Assembly (NCBI GenBank): GCA_963281255.1
Contig: OY725504.1
Span: 2,790,001 to 2,854,000 of the forward strand
Source of the DNA: Aphrocallistes beatrix
Lineage: Eukaryota > Porifera > Hexactinellida > Sceptrulophora > Aphrocallistidae
DNA length: 64,000 nt
Reading direction: 5' to 3'
Part shown: positions 44,233 through 55,043 of the stretch, one piece after another
Numbering within the stretch: position 1 is the first letter of the stretch
Layout of the letters: every line of letters begins with the position of its first letter
Notes under the pieces: generated by a model
Told to the model about the DNA's origin: nothing
Databases searched by the model: none
What the model saw: the letters and a program-made list of their open reading frames with translations, nothing else
Made by a program: the position numbers and the translations under genes

Positions 44233-45219
44233 TTGCACTTAAATATTGATTGCAGTTAGTTTCCAAATGGCAACCAGTAAAATTACTCAATTGGTAAATG
44301 AATGAAGCAACAAAATGAAGGAGTTTATTACTTCAGCTAATGTAGCACTCAGGGATCAAAAACTCCCTTAACCTCTCGATACGATATTCGAATTAATCAT
44401 TGAAAGTTGGTCGAAGGTCATGTTTAGACTTTTGAAATCCACCAATTCGTTTAGGCTTTAGTACGATTCCTATAAGTTGGGTGCTGTCATGCATAAATTA
44501 CAAGCTAAAATTTGCAGCAGTATTGCGTATAGACATCATAAATTGCGTAACAAAACGCATCTAGTATAAACAATATAGAGGAATACATTGAAGAAGTGTG
44601 ATTAACCTCAACATCTAGTATGCGCATTACTATGGTAGTTTGCAATGCATAAACCAATGCAATTTGACTGGAGTGACTAATACAATTTTCCCTATAGGAT
44701 TTGGCTTAGATAGGAAATTTGTCGTAACTTTTTTGTTTGTGGACCGATTTTTGAAATCTTTTGCTCTATAAGCTTCTTTCAACGAGTTCTATAACGGTGC
44801 ATATAGCGATTTTAACCATCGTACAAAAAGTTGGGGGTGTAAGATACTGCAATTGTACCGATTTATGTTCTCGCACAAACTACATGATGCGAGTACAAGC
44901 AAATTTTAATCGTTTCGCAACTAAACAAACCCCTAATTATCAATACATCAAGCAATCTAATTTAGCTACAGTTATCTCTCGTTAAAATACGAACACCTGG
45001 GGATCAATGAAATGCGTTCATATTATCCGAGATCCATATTAATCGGCGTGATTGGAATGTATATTCATATGCGAGTGTGGGGGATAAATAATTTGTCCGT
45101 CTTATCCAGAGTTACGAATTACAAGTCTAATACAACTACGTATATGCGTAATGCTCCATAAGTGAAACAAAGGTGTAATAAAATACAAAGATGGAATAAT
45201 TAACTCAATACGTACTTGC
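44233..45219. other. Intergenic or intronic, no gene recognised
   Basis: AT-rich, no credible coding. If the two minus-strand integrase exons belong together, this is part of the intron. Confidence 0.4.
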
Positions 45220-45393
45220 ATATTTTTTGATATCTTCATTAATTCCTGGCCGAACATATTTCTGTCTGATAGCTCTGATGGTAGCGTTGATGCCAGGGTG
45301 TGCAGGACCGTCATGGTACAGTTTGAGTGCCTCTTCAACTTGACCTGAACACACTACTTCGTATGATGTTACTTTATTTCCACTGATGATCAC
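45220..45393 (-). pseudogene. Integrase H2C2 zinc-finger exon
   Basis: The acceptor TTTTGAGTAG ends at 45394. Coding VIISGNKVTSYEVVCSGQVE, LYHDGPAHPGINATIRAIRQ, YVRPGINEDIKKY follows: the HxxxxH half of an H2C2 finger. The reading ends at TAT followed by GCAAGT (45219-45214), a good GC-type donor. It matches in content and exon end the piece at 21072-21172. The next half of the finger (CHHC) is at 35509. Confidence 0.65.
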
Positions 45394-45439
45394 CTACTCA
45401 AAATTAATATTAATTAAAATTATTTCCAATTGTCATACA

Positions 45440-46013
45440 CAGGGTTGTTTTGATTTAAATCATTTGATTTAAATCATTGATTTAAATCATGATTTAAATC
45501 ACTTAAAAAAATCAAAATCCTGTTATTTGATTTTTTTGGAATATATTTCCTTTTATAAATTTCTTCAATGTTTCTTATTTGATAAAAGTGTGATGGCTTT
45601 TGTACATTCAAAAGTTAGGAATAGATTAGGTATAGCTAAAGCAGGAAAATTAGTATTTATATACAAGCTGCTGAATACTCATAAATAATTTCTTCTAGTT
45701 CTACGTACATTAATACATACTCTAATTTTTTCGCTTTCTTCATTAATATTTATTCTAATTTTTTCGCTTTCTTCATTAATATTTATTCTAATTTTTCGTT
45801 TTCTTTCATTAAAACATTCTATTATACGTAGATAATGTTAAATTTATTCTAGAATTCTACTTGATTATGAGTAGATAAAAATAAACAGAAGACTAAATGA
45901 ATTCATAGATAAAAATATATAAAAATCTAATTTAAATAAAAAAATCTGATTTAAATCAAATAAATCATGATTTTTGATTTTTTTAAAAGAATCATGATTT
46001 TTTTCCAACCCTG
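45440..46013. mobile_element. CAGGGTTG element with ATTTAAATC words
   Basis: CAGGGTTG on the left and CAACCCTG on the right. Both ends are filled with GATTTAAATCA and ATCATGATTT words; the middle is AT-rich with three ATTCTAATTTTTTCG-type repeats at 45720-45805. No clean duplication seen. Confidence 0.75.
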
Positions 46014-46610
46014 CCGGCGACTCATACATACAAACTATATCAGTATAACCGCACCCCTAGAAACTAGAGATGCCAACTCTCATGGGATCACGGAGTTTAC
46101 AAAGATCTTACGGTAGCATGGTCTCACAGATAATTACCCAATCTAAGAATTTTCTTATTTCAGCCTCAATTTAATTAATTTCTTATATAAAAAGGGGGAG
46201 GGCGGCATTTTATTAGCAATTTTGTGATTATTCAATGAAGCCATGAAGCAGCAAACAAGTTTCCAATCAATACATTTGTTCCGAATAAATTATCGTTAAA
46301 AAAAACAACTTTGAATATCTTGTTATCCTCTCCAATCTGATATTGTGAAGCCTTTACTCGAAAGTTCTTCTTGGCGTGACATGTCTTCTTCGACTCGAGA
46401 ACTTACTTTGGATACACATTGTGTGTAAGAAAGTCTGAGATTGCACTGTACTCGTCTGTGTTCATCTTCGCGAATTACAATGCTGTTACTTGATACGTAT
46501 TGTGAAAATTCTGCTTTGAAAAAGTCTGTTTCGGAAATTCTGCTTTGAAAATTCTGTTTTGGGTAGTTGGTACATTAAAGAATCAACAATTATCAACTAA
46601 AAATACAATA
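46014..46610. promoter_or_regulatory. Upstream region of the ABCC gene
   Basis: No gene here. If the first exon at 46611 is right, this holds the promoter; no core element stands out. Confidence 0.25.
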
Positions 46611-46639
46611 ATGCAGAATATCCCTGTTCCAGTATACAA
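46611..46639 (+). CDS. Putative first coding exon of the ABCC gene
   Basis: ATG followed by codons for MQNIPVPVY and two bases, then GTGAGT (46640-46645), a consensus donor. Joined to the AG at 48142-48143 it enters the long ABCC frame in phase. The added residues (PVY near the N terminus) are compatible with MRP4-type proteins. Not proven: the acceptor has a weak pyrimidine tract. Confidence 0.4.
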
Positions 46640-46675
46640 GTGAGTTAAAAACACAAGAAACAGCACTAGTATATA

Positions 46676-48109
46676 TGTTACGGGCAATATGAGAAATTGG
46701 TCATTTTGCATAATGCCTAGGCAATATGCATAATGCTATTTTCTGAGTCAATATGCATAATGTCCAGAGACAATATGCATAATGATTGAATTTCTCTGCC
46801 GCTAGTTATATAACACCGGTCGACACAATTCCACTTGTTCAAACATTGGTCTTGCTCCTAGCAAAACATTATGAATGAATGGGTACGATTAGGCCATCAT
46901 TAACTATTATTAGAAACTTATCTCTGCTCCACCGCCCGCATCAAGTTTACTTACCGCTTAACTATAGTTATTACTTAAAACATTACAGTGAATTTCAACT
47001 ACACGATATATTTAATAGTTAACGGCTAGTGATTTACCCTAACATGCTAAACATATTTGAAATAGGGTCATTGAAATATTTCCATGTATCAGGCACTTCG
47101 CATGATGATAACGCAAACAATAATGAGAGAATGATAATGAAATGCTACTCAATCATAGGCTATGACTCAATTCACAAAATTGTTACAAATTAATTAGTAG
47201 AAATAGGCTTCTATTAAATTTAACCTCTGATCAATAAATAAGTATCTTTGTACAATCAACATTCTATTTTCTTCAATATTTCGTTATATTTTGTGATTTT
47301 ATGAATCAAAACTGTGTGCATCGAGCAAAAAAATCTAAGTTACAATGTCGAGAGTCAATATTCGGAATATTAAAGCAGTTGTTGTGGCAGTTGAACATAA
47401 TGGTACCTACAAGCTAGGTACAAAATATGGCCTCTTGAATTCACATTACACCAGAAATCAATTTACTCCATGCCTGGATCATAAATTTTTGGAGATAAAT
47501 GATGTTCAAACAGAGAAAGAGATTTCTTCGCGACAAGTAGCACGTAATGAATCCGTTGGGACAGGTCAAGGGATGTTTCATTGCTCTTGTAAGAAAACAT
47601 GTCTTCGTACTACGTGCAAGTGTTATCGTTCAAATCGACTTTGTCACAGTATATGTCACAACAACCAAAGCTACAGTAACAAGTAGGGTCTTGAAAATAA
47701 ATACCTTATAGTACTACGAATGAGTTAAGCATACACATAGGCCAAATAGCTGAGTATCATCGAAGAATGACTAGACAAAACACATTAGGAGTGTATCCTT
47801 ATTTATAATTAGTGATTTTACGTATATTATTCGCATCATTAATTGATCAAACATCATTTTATATGTCTTAATTTTACGAAAGTGTTTAGTAAAAATAATG
47901 CTGACAACAAGAAAATTTGTATAATGCGTATGGAAAGTTGTATTTCGTATATTGTCCAATGAGAGAAGCATTATGCATATTGTCTCTGGACTTAAGTTGA
48001 CTAATTCATGAATTAATGAATAATTCGAATAATTCATAATGAATAATTCGAATAATTCAATAATTCATAAATTATGCAAAATGACCAATTTCTCATATTG
48101 CCTACAACA
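46676..48109 (+). mobile_element. 1.43-kb TGTT..AACA element in the probable ABCC intron
   Basis: The ends are TGTT, three variable bases, then GGCAATATGAGAAATTGG, TCATTTTGCATAAT and the exact inverted counterpart, giving inverted repeats of about 39 bp. Flanked by TATATA on both sides (46670-46675, 48110-48115). CAATATGCATAATG is repeated three times just inside the left end and again inverted near 47965, as expected of transposase binding sites. TG..CA ends, a 4-6-bp duplication and the enclosed gene point to a Ginger-type element. Confidence 0.8.
47345..47686 (+). CDS. Stand-alone Cys-rich C-terminal module of KRBA2/Ginger-type integrases
   Basis: 113 residues from ATG 47345. N-terminal part: VNIRNIKAVVVAVEHNGTYK, GLLNSHYTRNQFTPC. 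C-terminal part: GTGQGMFHCSCKKTC, then CKCYRSNRLCHSICHNN, a Cys-rich motif as in CXC domains. In KRBA2-like and Ginger integrases this pair of modules forms the far C terminus, after the integrase and GPY/F parts. Here it has its own start and stop, no damage, and sits mid-way in a TIR element without an integrase. It may be a deletion relic or an accessory DNA-binding protein. Family link moderately sure; function inferred. Confidence 0.6.
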   Translation: MSRVNIRNIKAVVVAVEHNGTYKLGTKYGLLNSHYTRNQFTPCLDHKFLEINDVQTEKEISSRQVARNESVGTGQGMFHCSCKKTCLRTTCKCYRSNRLCHSICHNNQSYSNK

Positions 48110-48144
48110 TATATAACAAATGATATTCGTTACAGTATACAAGT

Positions 48145-51100
48145 ATGTTAAGACAAATTGTCAGTTATCTAAGCGTTCCCTTATTCGGGTGGCTTGAATT
48201 ATTCGTTTTAAAGTCATCTTTGAAGAAATCGTTTACAAGGAAGGACTTACCAGAGCCGTATTTTGACTTCAATGCAAGAGAGGCATATGAAGATTTCCAA
48301 AAAGTCTGGTTTAGAGAGAGAAAGAATAAAAACCCGAAACTTTGGAAAGTTTTCTTCGTACTCTTCTATAAGCAATTCATTTTCACTGGGATTTTAAATT
48401 TATTTGAAGTGACAGCTAACGTGGGCTTACCAATTCTCGTTGGAGTGTTTATAAGGATTTTAGAATGCAGTGGTTCCTCCAATCGAATATTGAAGTTATT
48501 TGGAATTGCAATTGGAGTTTACATTATTAGCGTTGCTCGTTCAGTCTTGCTACAGAATGCCCTCGCACGGCTAAGTATTTTAGGGATCAAATACCGTAAC
48601 ATTTTAACTTCGGCTATTTACAACAGACTGCTTCTGCTCAGCCACGATCAAATACACAGCATATCATACGGGAGACTCATAACTCCTATCTCACTCGGCC
48701 TCTACAAGCTTGATCTCGGTATTATTTTCATACATTACTTATGGCTCTATCCCTATGCTTTGGTGCTATTCGTTTTTTTACTGTGGAGGGAAATAGGATG
48801 GGCTGCATTCGCTGCTGCAGCTCTCGCTTTGATACAGATTCCACTTAATATGGTATTTGCTTTTTACGTCACGCGTCTCAGGTTGGAGATTTCTAAAATA
48901 ACGGACTCAAGAAACAAGATCATGAGGGAAGTCATTGAAGGTATGCGGATCATCAAAACGTTTGCATGGGAATATTCCATTGAGAAGTTTATAGGATCTG
49001 TACGAGCAAATGAATTCAAAAAGTACCTGAAATCATCTCTGCTAAAAGTAGCCAGCATCATCATTGCAATCGTATCTCCCGTTTCAGGAAGTGTCATATG
49101 TCTGTCACTGTACGCGTTGACTGGAGGAGAGTTCACAGCAGCCACTATATTCACAGCCATTTCTTTGCTAAGAAACTTCAGACAAGTGAATATATATTTA
49201 AGTAAATCCGTTATCAACTGTTCTGAGATATATTCCATCGTCAAACGTGTCCAGTGGATTTTGGGGGGTAAAGAATTCTTGATAAAAAATGAAAATAATT
49301 TAAGAACAACCGAGACTCCCATCGTGTATACAAATAATTTTTCATGTGGATGGGGTACAGATGAGAAGAAAGAACAGGTCGTATCAGATGTTGACTTAAC
49401 CGTAAAATCAGGCGAGATCCTGACGATTATTGGCGGTGTAGGATCTGGAAAATCTTCTCTGTTGATGGGATTGGTAGATGAAAATGTGCCAATCAATGGT
49501 ACGAAGACTGTAAAGGGAAGTATAGCGCTGACCCTTCAAGAACCGTGGGTATTTTCTGACACGATTAGAGAGAACATAACATTCGGTGCTAAGTTCGACC
49601 CCGTGTGGTTTGGTAGGGTAGTAGAAGCATGCTGTTTGGAGGATGATATCAAGAATTTTGTCAAGGGAGATGGAACAGTAGTAGGGGAGAGAGGCATGAC
49701 TCTCAGTGGCGGTCAGAAGGCAAGGATCAGTCTGGCTCGAGCTGTCTACGCTGATAAAGATATCTATCTATTGGACGACTCACTGAGCGCGGTAGACTCC
49801 ATCGTAGCAGAAAGGTTGTATAGCAAATGTGTCCGTGGAATTCTCAAAGACAAGATCGTCATACTAGTCACACACCAACTACAATTTGTTCACAATTCGA
49901 ACCACGTCTTGATGCTTGATAAAGGAAAACCACTGTGCATCGGTAATTATAAGGAAGTGATCGAGAACCCTTCTTGCAAAGAAATATTCAAGAGAGTGAA
50001 GGATGAATCCAAGCCAAATGAGGAAGAAACTACAGTTCGACTAGACGATGACATCTCTCCACTCAATATTAAAGACATCGCCAACAGGAATTTTAATTTA
50101 TCTCTAATCTCTCTACCAACTAAGGAAGATGTAGAGAGAGAGAATTTGCTCGAAAAACAAAATCACGAAAATGACCTCTCAGCGGAGAAAAATGGAAAAG
50201 GAAGTGTCAGTATTAAAGCATATCTGATCTATTTCTGGAAAGGATCGCATCTATTCGGTCCAATGATACTCATCATGATTATGTTGACGCAACTTCTAGC
50301 AGACATCGGTCTCAACTACTATCTCGTGTTTTGGACTTCACTGACAGAAGTAAACATAACGAATAACACATCATGTCAAATCCCTCCGTTCAATAACAGT
50401 ACAGATGATAGTTCTCCAGCTTTCAATCCCCTTGCAAATACGTCGAACCATGAACGGATTCTGATATACTTTTTGCTTGGCGCCCTTTGTCTGATATGCT
50501 ACTATGTAGGGTATAGTCTGTTGTACAGTTCATTATTGAACGCATCACGGCGACTTCATAACGAGATTCTGTGGAAGATATTGCGCGTCCCAATGCGCTT
50601 TTTCGATATCAACCAAAGCGGATCCATCATTAATCGCTTCTCAAAGGACATTGGGACATTAGATGACATCCTACCATTTCTAGTAATCCAGTTCACGATG
50701 ACAAGCCTGGCTTTCATTTACGCTCTCATATCTGCCATCATTTCACAATGGCTCGTCATTTTCCCAACTTGCATCCTCATCATACTCCTACTACTGTACC
50801 GTTCTTATTACTTGAGAATATCGAGACAGGTGAAACGAATGGAGTCAGCAGCAAAGAGTCCCATCCTAACCCACATCTCCACAACTCTACATGGTCTGCC
50901 TTGTATCCACACTCTCCAACTAGAATCTCAGCTCATCAACAAATTTTATTCGTACCAACAAACGCACTATAATGTGTGGACCACTGACCAAATGTTAGCT
51001 CGCTGGTTCGGATTAAGGATCGATTTGATCATTTCTTTCTACACTCTCCTGACACAATCTGTCTACATCATATTGAGCGACAGTGTAGAGCCAAGAAGCG

Positions 51101-52065
51101 TGGCCTTTTCCGTCGCTATCTTGCTGAGCCTATCCGGTCTTGTCCAATCCTGTATTCGCGCCAGTGCACAGATAGAAACGTTCATGGTAGCAACGGAGAG
51201 AATCCTTGTTTACACTAAACTCCCAGAAGAACCACTATTAAAACCAATGAAAAAAACATTCAAAATTTTGAGTGGAGACATTGTTTTCAGAGATGTATCA
51301 CTTCGCTATTCCTCGCATCTCCCTAAAGTACTGAAGGAGCTCAACATCAATATTAAGGCAGGTCAAAAGGTGGGAATCGTAGGTCGCACGGGGGCGGGGA
51401 AATCATCTCTCCAAGCTGCTCTTTTCCGATTGGTGGAGCTGTCCGGTGGCTCCATTCTGATTGATGGTACTGATATTAGTACCGTGGGACTGCACGAACT
51501 GAGGAGTCAAATCTCCATCATCTCTCAGGACCCCGTTCTTTTCAGTGGCCCACTAAGACGTTCGCTGGATCCATTCGATGAATACATGGACATAGATCTC
51601 TGGAATGCTCTAGAAAAAGTCCAATTGAAAGACAAAGTTAGCGAACTAGAAGGACAGTTACAGTTCACAGTATCGGAGGCGGGCAGCAACTTTAGTGTGG
51701 GAGAGAAACAGCTCTTTTGTCTAGCGCGTACTCTCGTACGTAACAACAAAGTGCTAATGCTAGACGAGGCTACTTCCAATGTAGACATGCTAACTGACTC
51801 CATCATCCAGCGCATCATACGCACCCATTTTAAAGAGGTCACCGTGTTAACGATAGCTCATCGCCTCAACACCATAATCGATGCTGACAGCATTATTGTG
51901 ATGGGGAATGGGAGAGTGAAGGAATGTGGAATTCCATGGCTATTGCTGCAAGATCTAAACGGGTACCTAACTAAGCTAGTGAACAAGACTGGAAATGAAG
52001 AAGCCTCTCTAAAGAAAGAAGCTGAAACTTGTTATAAGAAGAAGAGTCAACAGACACCTTATTAA
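48145..52065 (+). CDS. ABC transporter, subfamily C (MRP4-like)
   Basis: 1306 residues in one open frame, close to the length of human MRP4. Two halves, each with a membrane domain and a nucleotide-binding domain. NBD1: Walker A GGVGSGKSS (about residue 430), Q-loop LQEPWVFSDTIREN, signature LSGGQKARISLARA, Walker B YLLDDSLSAVD with Asp in place of the catalytic Glu, usual for ABCC. NBD2: Walker A GRTGAGKSS (about 1080), FSVGEKQLFCLAR, LMLDEATSNVD with the Glu, and the H-loop TIAHR. The second membrane domain begins near residue 705 and carries NxT/S sites (NNTS, NNST). There is no N-terminal TMD0. It should export organic anions or conjugates across a membrane using ATP; the substrate cannot be told. 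ATG 48145 is the first Met of the frame, but a short upstream exon (46611) is likely. Confidence 0.93.
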   Translation: MLRQIVSYLSVPLFGWLELFVLKSSLKKSFTRKDLPEPYFDFNAREAYEDFQKVWFRERKNKNPKLWKVFFVLFYKQFIFTGILNLFEVTANVGLPILVGVFIRILECSGSSNRILKLFGIAIGVYIISVARSVLLQNALARLSILGIKYRNILTSAIYNRLLLLSHDQIHSISYGRLITPISLGLYKLDLGIIFIHYLWLYPYALVLFVFLLWREIGWAAFAAAALALIQIPLNMVFAFYVTRLRLEISKITDSRNKIMREVIEGMRIIKTFAWEYSIEKFIGSVRANEFKKYLKSSLLKVASIIIAIVSPVSGSVICLSLYALTGGEFTAATIFTAISLLRNFRQVNIYLSKSVINCSEIYSIVKRVQWILGGKEFLIKNENNLRTTETPIVYTNNFSCGWGTDEKKEQVVSDVDLTVKSGEILTIIGGVGSGKSSLLMGLVDENVPINGTKTVKGSIALTLQEPWVFSDTIRENITFGAKFDPVWFGRVVEACCLEDDIKNFVKGDGTVVGERGMTLSGGQKARISLARAVYADKDIYLLDDSLSAVDSIVAERLYSKCVRGILKDKIVILVTHQLQFVHNSNHVLMLDKGKPLCIGNYKEVIENPSCKEIFKRVKDESKPNEEETTVRLDDDISPLNIKDIANRNFNLSLISLPTKEDVERENLLEKQNHENDLSAEKNGKGSVSIKAYLIYFWKGSHLFGPMILIMIMLTQLLADIGLNYYLVFWTSLTEVNITNNTSCQIPPFNNSTDDSSPAFNPLANTSNHERILIYFLLGALCLICYYVGYSLLYSSLLNASRRLHNEILWKILRVPMRFFDINQSGSIINRFSKDIGTLDDILPFLVIQFTMTSLAFIYALISAIISQWLVIFPTCILIILLLLYRSYYLRISRQVKRMESAAKSPILTHISTTLHGLPCIHTLQLESQLINKFYSYQQTHYNVWTTDQMLARWFGLRIDLIISFYTLLTQSVYIILSDSVEPRSVAFSVAILLSLSGLVQSCIRASAQIETFMVATERILVYTKLPEEPLLKPMKKTFKILSGDIVFRDVSLRYSSHLPKVLKELNINIKAGQKVGIVGRTGAGKSSLQAALFRLVELSGGSILIDGTDISTVGLHELRSQISIISQDPVLFSGPLRRSLDPFDEYMDIDLWNALEKVQLKDKVSELEGQLQFTVSEAGSNFSVGEKQLFCLARTLVRNNKVLMLDEATSNVDMLTDSIIQRIIRTHFKEVTVLTIAHRLNTIIDADSIIVMGNGRVKECGIPWLLLQDLNGYLTKLVNKTGNEEASLKKEAETCYKKKSQQTPY

Positions 52066-53082
52066 TTTACTATAATTATGTAGTGTTACTCTTTACCTCG
52101 GACGCAATAGTAGTGAAGTTTCAAAAGAAATTTATCCAGAAAGTCAACGGGGTTTTTTTTGTTTTTCTTGCTTTATATTTGTCAAAATTCTGTTCTTTAA
52201 TTCTGCATAATGCTATAACAGTATAGCAATGTATTCTAATATACTACTGAATTTAGTAATACAAATATTCATGTATGTAAATATCATTTAGTTGTAATTT
52301 TTCAGTTTTTGTTCAAATGATTCTGCAAGATATACAGGGTGTCTCAAAAGTTTTTTCCGGTTGTACTAATACCCAGGGCCGCCGATAGAATCAAAAGGCT
52401 CCTGGGCAGCTCGTATCGATGGGCCCCCTCTATGCAAAATTATAAAAGTTGCGCAGTATAGTCGTATAATTTTAGTAAATAATAGAAGGGAATGATTGAA
52501 AGTGATGGTTATTAGAGTTAAATTAAGTATATAACAGATACCAACTAGACATTAAATAATGGCTTTCTCTCTTTCTTCTCTCGCGTCTTTTTTGAGCTCC
52601 AGATTTGTGCATTTTCAGGAGAAATATAGGATGTACGATACGAATTTGTTTTGAAATTTTATTTGAAAATACATTGTACATGTATATATACAACACAAAT
52701 ATAACAAACTATTTAATAAATAATTATCACAAACACACTCTCAAAGTAATTCTACAATGAAGTAACACTATACCAATTCTCGAGCAAGGTATAAACATAT
52801 ATTTTTGTTAAGTACACCCGCTGATACTGAAACATATATAGTTAATTTAATAGTTAATTTTATCATATCTCAAGAATAAACAAGAAAATACACCCCTCTT
52901 TACTAACTTAATTAAGTACGTCTGGTATACTTTTATATTTGATATTCACCAGCTTCAACGTAGTGGAAACTCTAAATTAGCTAAATAGTTCCAAAAGGAC
53001 AAATAATTACAGGGAATTTCTATAATAACCTGTCTCTTTGTGAGGTTGAACAATGACTTTTTAAACGAAGACCTAGTACTGG
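52066..53082. other. 3' flank of ABCC gene with transposon edges
   Basis: No gene. TACAGGGTGTCTCAAAAGTT at 52334 looks like a mariner left end, and CAGGGCCGCC at 52376 like a hAT end; neither partner end was found with confidence. Confidence 0.45.
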
Positions 53083-53484
53083 AGCAAAGGGGTTAAAATT
53101 ATTGCACGATAATTCCCGCCCTCACAAAACCAAACAGGTCAAAGCCAGAATTGCAAGCATGGGGATGGTTGAACTTGAGCATCCACCACCCTACAATCCA
53201 GACCTAGCTCCTTGTGACTTTTATTTATTCCCGAAGCTAAAAGAGTATCTTTCTGGTTGTCATTTCGAAACAAATGCAGCACTGGGTTCGGCGATTTTGC
53301 AGTATCTAAACCTTATCCCTCCAGAGGACTATAAAAAAAGTATTTGTACAATGGTTAGAACGTTTACAACGCTATATCGATAATCGTTGGGAGTCTTTTG
53401 ATTAAATAAAACATTAACAACTTGTTTATTGTGCATTGTAAATGTTTTACAGTGTATTGATCAGAACTTATTGAACGCCCGTAG
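53083..53484 (+). pseudogene. mariner transposase, C-terminal fragment
   Basis: Reads LLHDNSRPHKTKQVKARI (second catalytic Asp of the DD34D triad), then MVELEHPPPYNPDLAPCDFY (third Asp), LFPKLKEYLSG and the usual C-terminal helices, with a frameshift near 53350 (LERLQRYIDNRWESF). The N-terminal two thirds are absent. The right end ATTGAACGCCCGTAGTA at about 53484 resembles a mariner TIR. Inactive. Confidence 0.8.
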
Positions 53485-53572
53485 TACAATGTTATTTGGT
53501 GCGGGTCATCGTAGCTTGTACTTCTAAAACGTTTGAATCTTTAGATACCAACTTCTAATAGAAATGAATAGA

Positions 53573-55043
53573 ATGGACACTCTCCCTTAGAATGTACCAC
53601 TACCTGTTCCATTTAATGAAGTAGCTGTTGACATTGAAAACATATACAAGCGATTTGTGAATGTTGTGACAGAATGTTAAAAAATAGCACTCAATTAGCT
53701 GAATCCCGTAAAGAATACGACACTCTCCTTTCTAACAGAGACAAGACTGAGAAAGAGTTGAAAATTCACCCAATTTATTGTGAGAGTAGGGAATTAGAGA
53801 ATGAACTCGGCACATTAGGTGAGTTAGCCAAAGAGGATTATATAAGTTACTGAATTACTCCGAAATGGTTACCCATGTTATAGCTATAGCGAGGTAAAGG
53901 GAAAGATGAGTTCGATAATCCTAAATATATTGCATTTGATGAAAACACTCAAATTATTTTTGTGTGCAATATATGCAATTCATGTTAAAATTGTAGCAAT
54001 GATTGGAGAGTTCGTAAGTGGGTTTATAAGTGATGGATTGCATTTGGGTATATCAGTATATAGAAACAGTATTATGTAACAGACTTGCAGTGTGCTATAT
54101 TTCAATTCTATCTATAAGCTCATCAGTTAATGAAGAAATTGGGGAAAGAGAGTCCAGGGAAATGTGAATTCGATCTCCCCAGGCCACTAGCTATAGGACC
54201 AGATGGTGATCTGATGAGTGATAGAAGATAATAATAACAGAATATCAGTTCTTGATGTTAGTCTTAATTTCAAACGATTCATTCAACATAAAACGATTTT
54301 ATCTCCTGTGGATATTCAATTCAATGATAACAACATGCTTATTCTATCTCTTCATTCTCCCCATCGTGTCCATATATTTACTTTATAAAGAAATATCTTA
54401 AATATATTGTCTCAATTCAATCATCTTCATGAACATACTTCTTCTGCCTCGACAGAGCGAATAACATTCTACGCATAGTTAGCAATAGTATCATGCAATA
54501 GTATCACAAGTTTACAATGAAAAAGGAAAGTTACTTCACACAATCGTAAAATGACAATTATGCTGTCCATATGGACTAACTACGACAAGAAGTGATAGAC
54601 TTGTCACGAAAATTTTGGTCCGGGGAACCAATTTTTTCATGGAAAATTGGTCCTCCCCTGAAAATTTTGGTCCTGCAATGGATCATTTCTTTCAGGGAAA
54701 ATTGGTCCGGGTGGACCATTTTCTTCAGGGAATATTGGTCCGGTGAACCATTTTTTTCAAGGAATATTGGTCCGGAAGACCATTTTCTTCTGGGAATATT
54801 GGTCCGGGGGACCATTTCTTTCAGACAATATTAGTCTGGGGACCATTTTCTTCAGGAAAAATTGTCCGGGAGACTAATCATTTCATGGAAAATTAGATTC
54901 TATCAATCATTTGACATTCTCAGGGGAGGACCAATTTTCCTTGAAAGAATTGGTTCCCGGACCAAAACTTTCGCGGACCAATTTTCCAGTGATAGATTCA
55001 TTGTAGTATCAGATTATTTAAACTATGGACTCTAGATATTCTA
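53573..55043 (+). pseudogene. Decayed duplicate of the coiled-coil/NHL gene
   Basis: From the ATG at 53573 it follows the 62385 gene through NHL sequence to the stop near 55043, but with an early stop (TGTTAAAAAAT near 53685), a deletion of about 110 bp in the coiled coil, several frameshifts and the 54601-54994 insertion a few codons before the end. The flanks outside the coding part are also similar (ACTTCTAATAGAA before, CCAAAT after), so the copy arose by DNA duplication, not by retrotransposition. Confidence 0.85.
54601..54994. mobile_element. GGACC/GGTCC array element, copy 2
   Basis: Begins TTGTCACGAAAATTTTGGTC and ends CGCGGACCAATTTTCCAGTG then A. Like 21543-22597 but without a nested MITE; about six units of GGGAATATTGGTCCGG type. 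Inserted in the last codons of the NHL pseudogene. Confidence 0.8.

Noticed and set aside
45902-46013. ATTTAAATC array as a replication origin or promoter
   Set aside because: It lies between CAGGGTTG-type inverted ends, which explain it better as a MITE.
48864-49496. 210-codon minus-strand ORF inside the ABCC gene
   Set aside because: Antisense shadow of NBD1; no independent motif.
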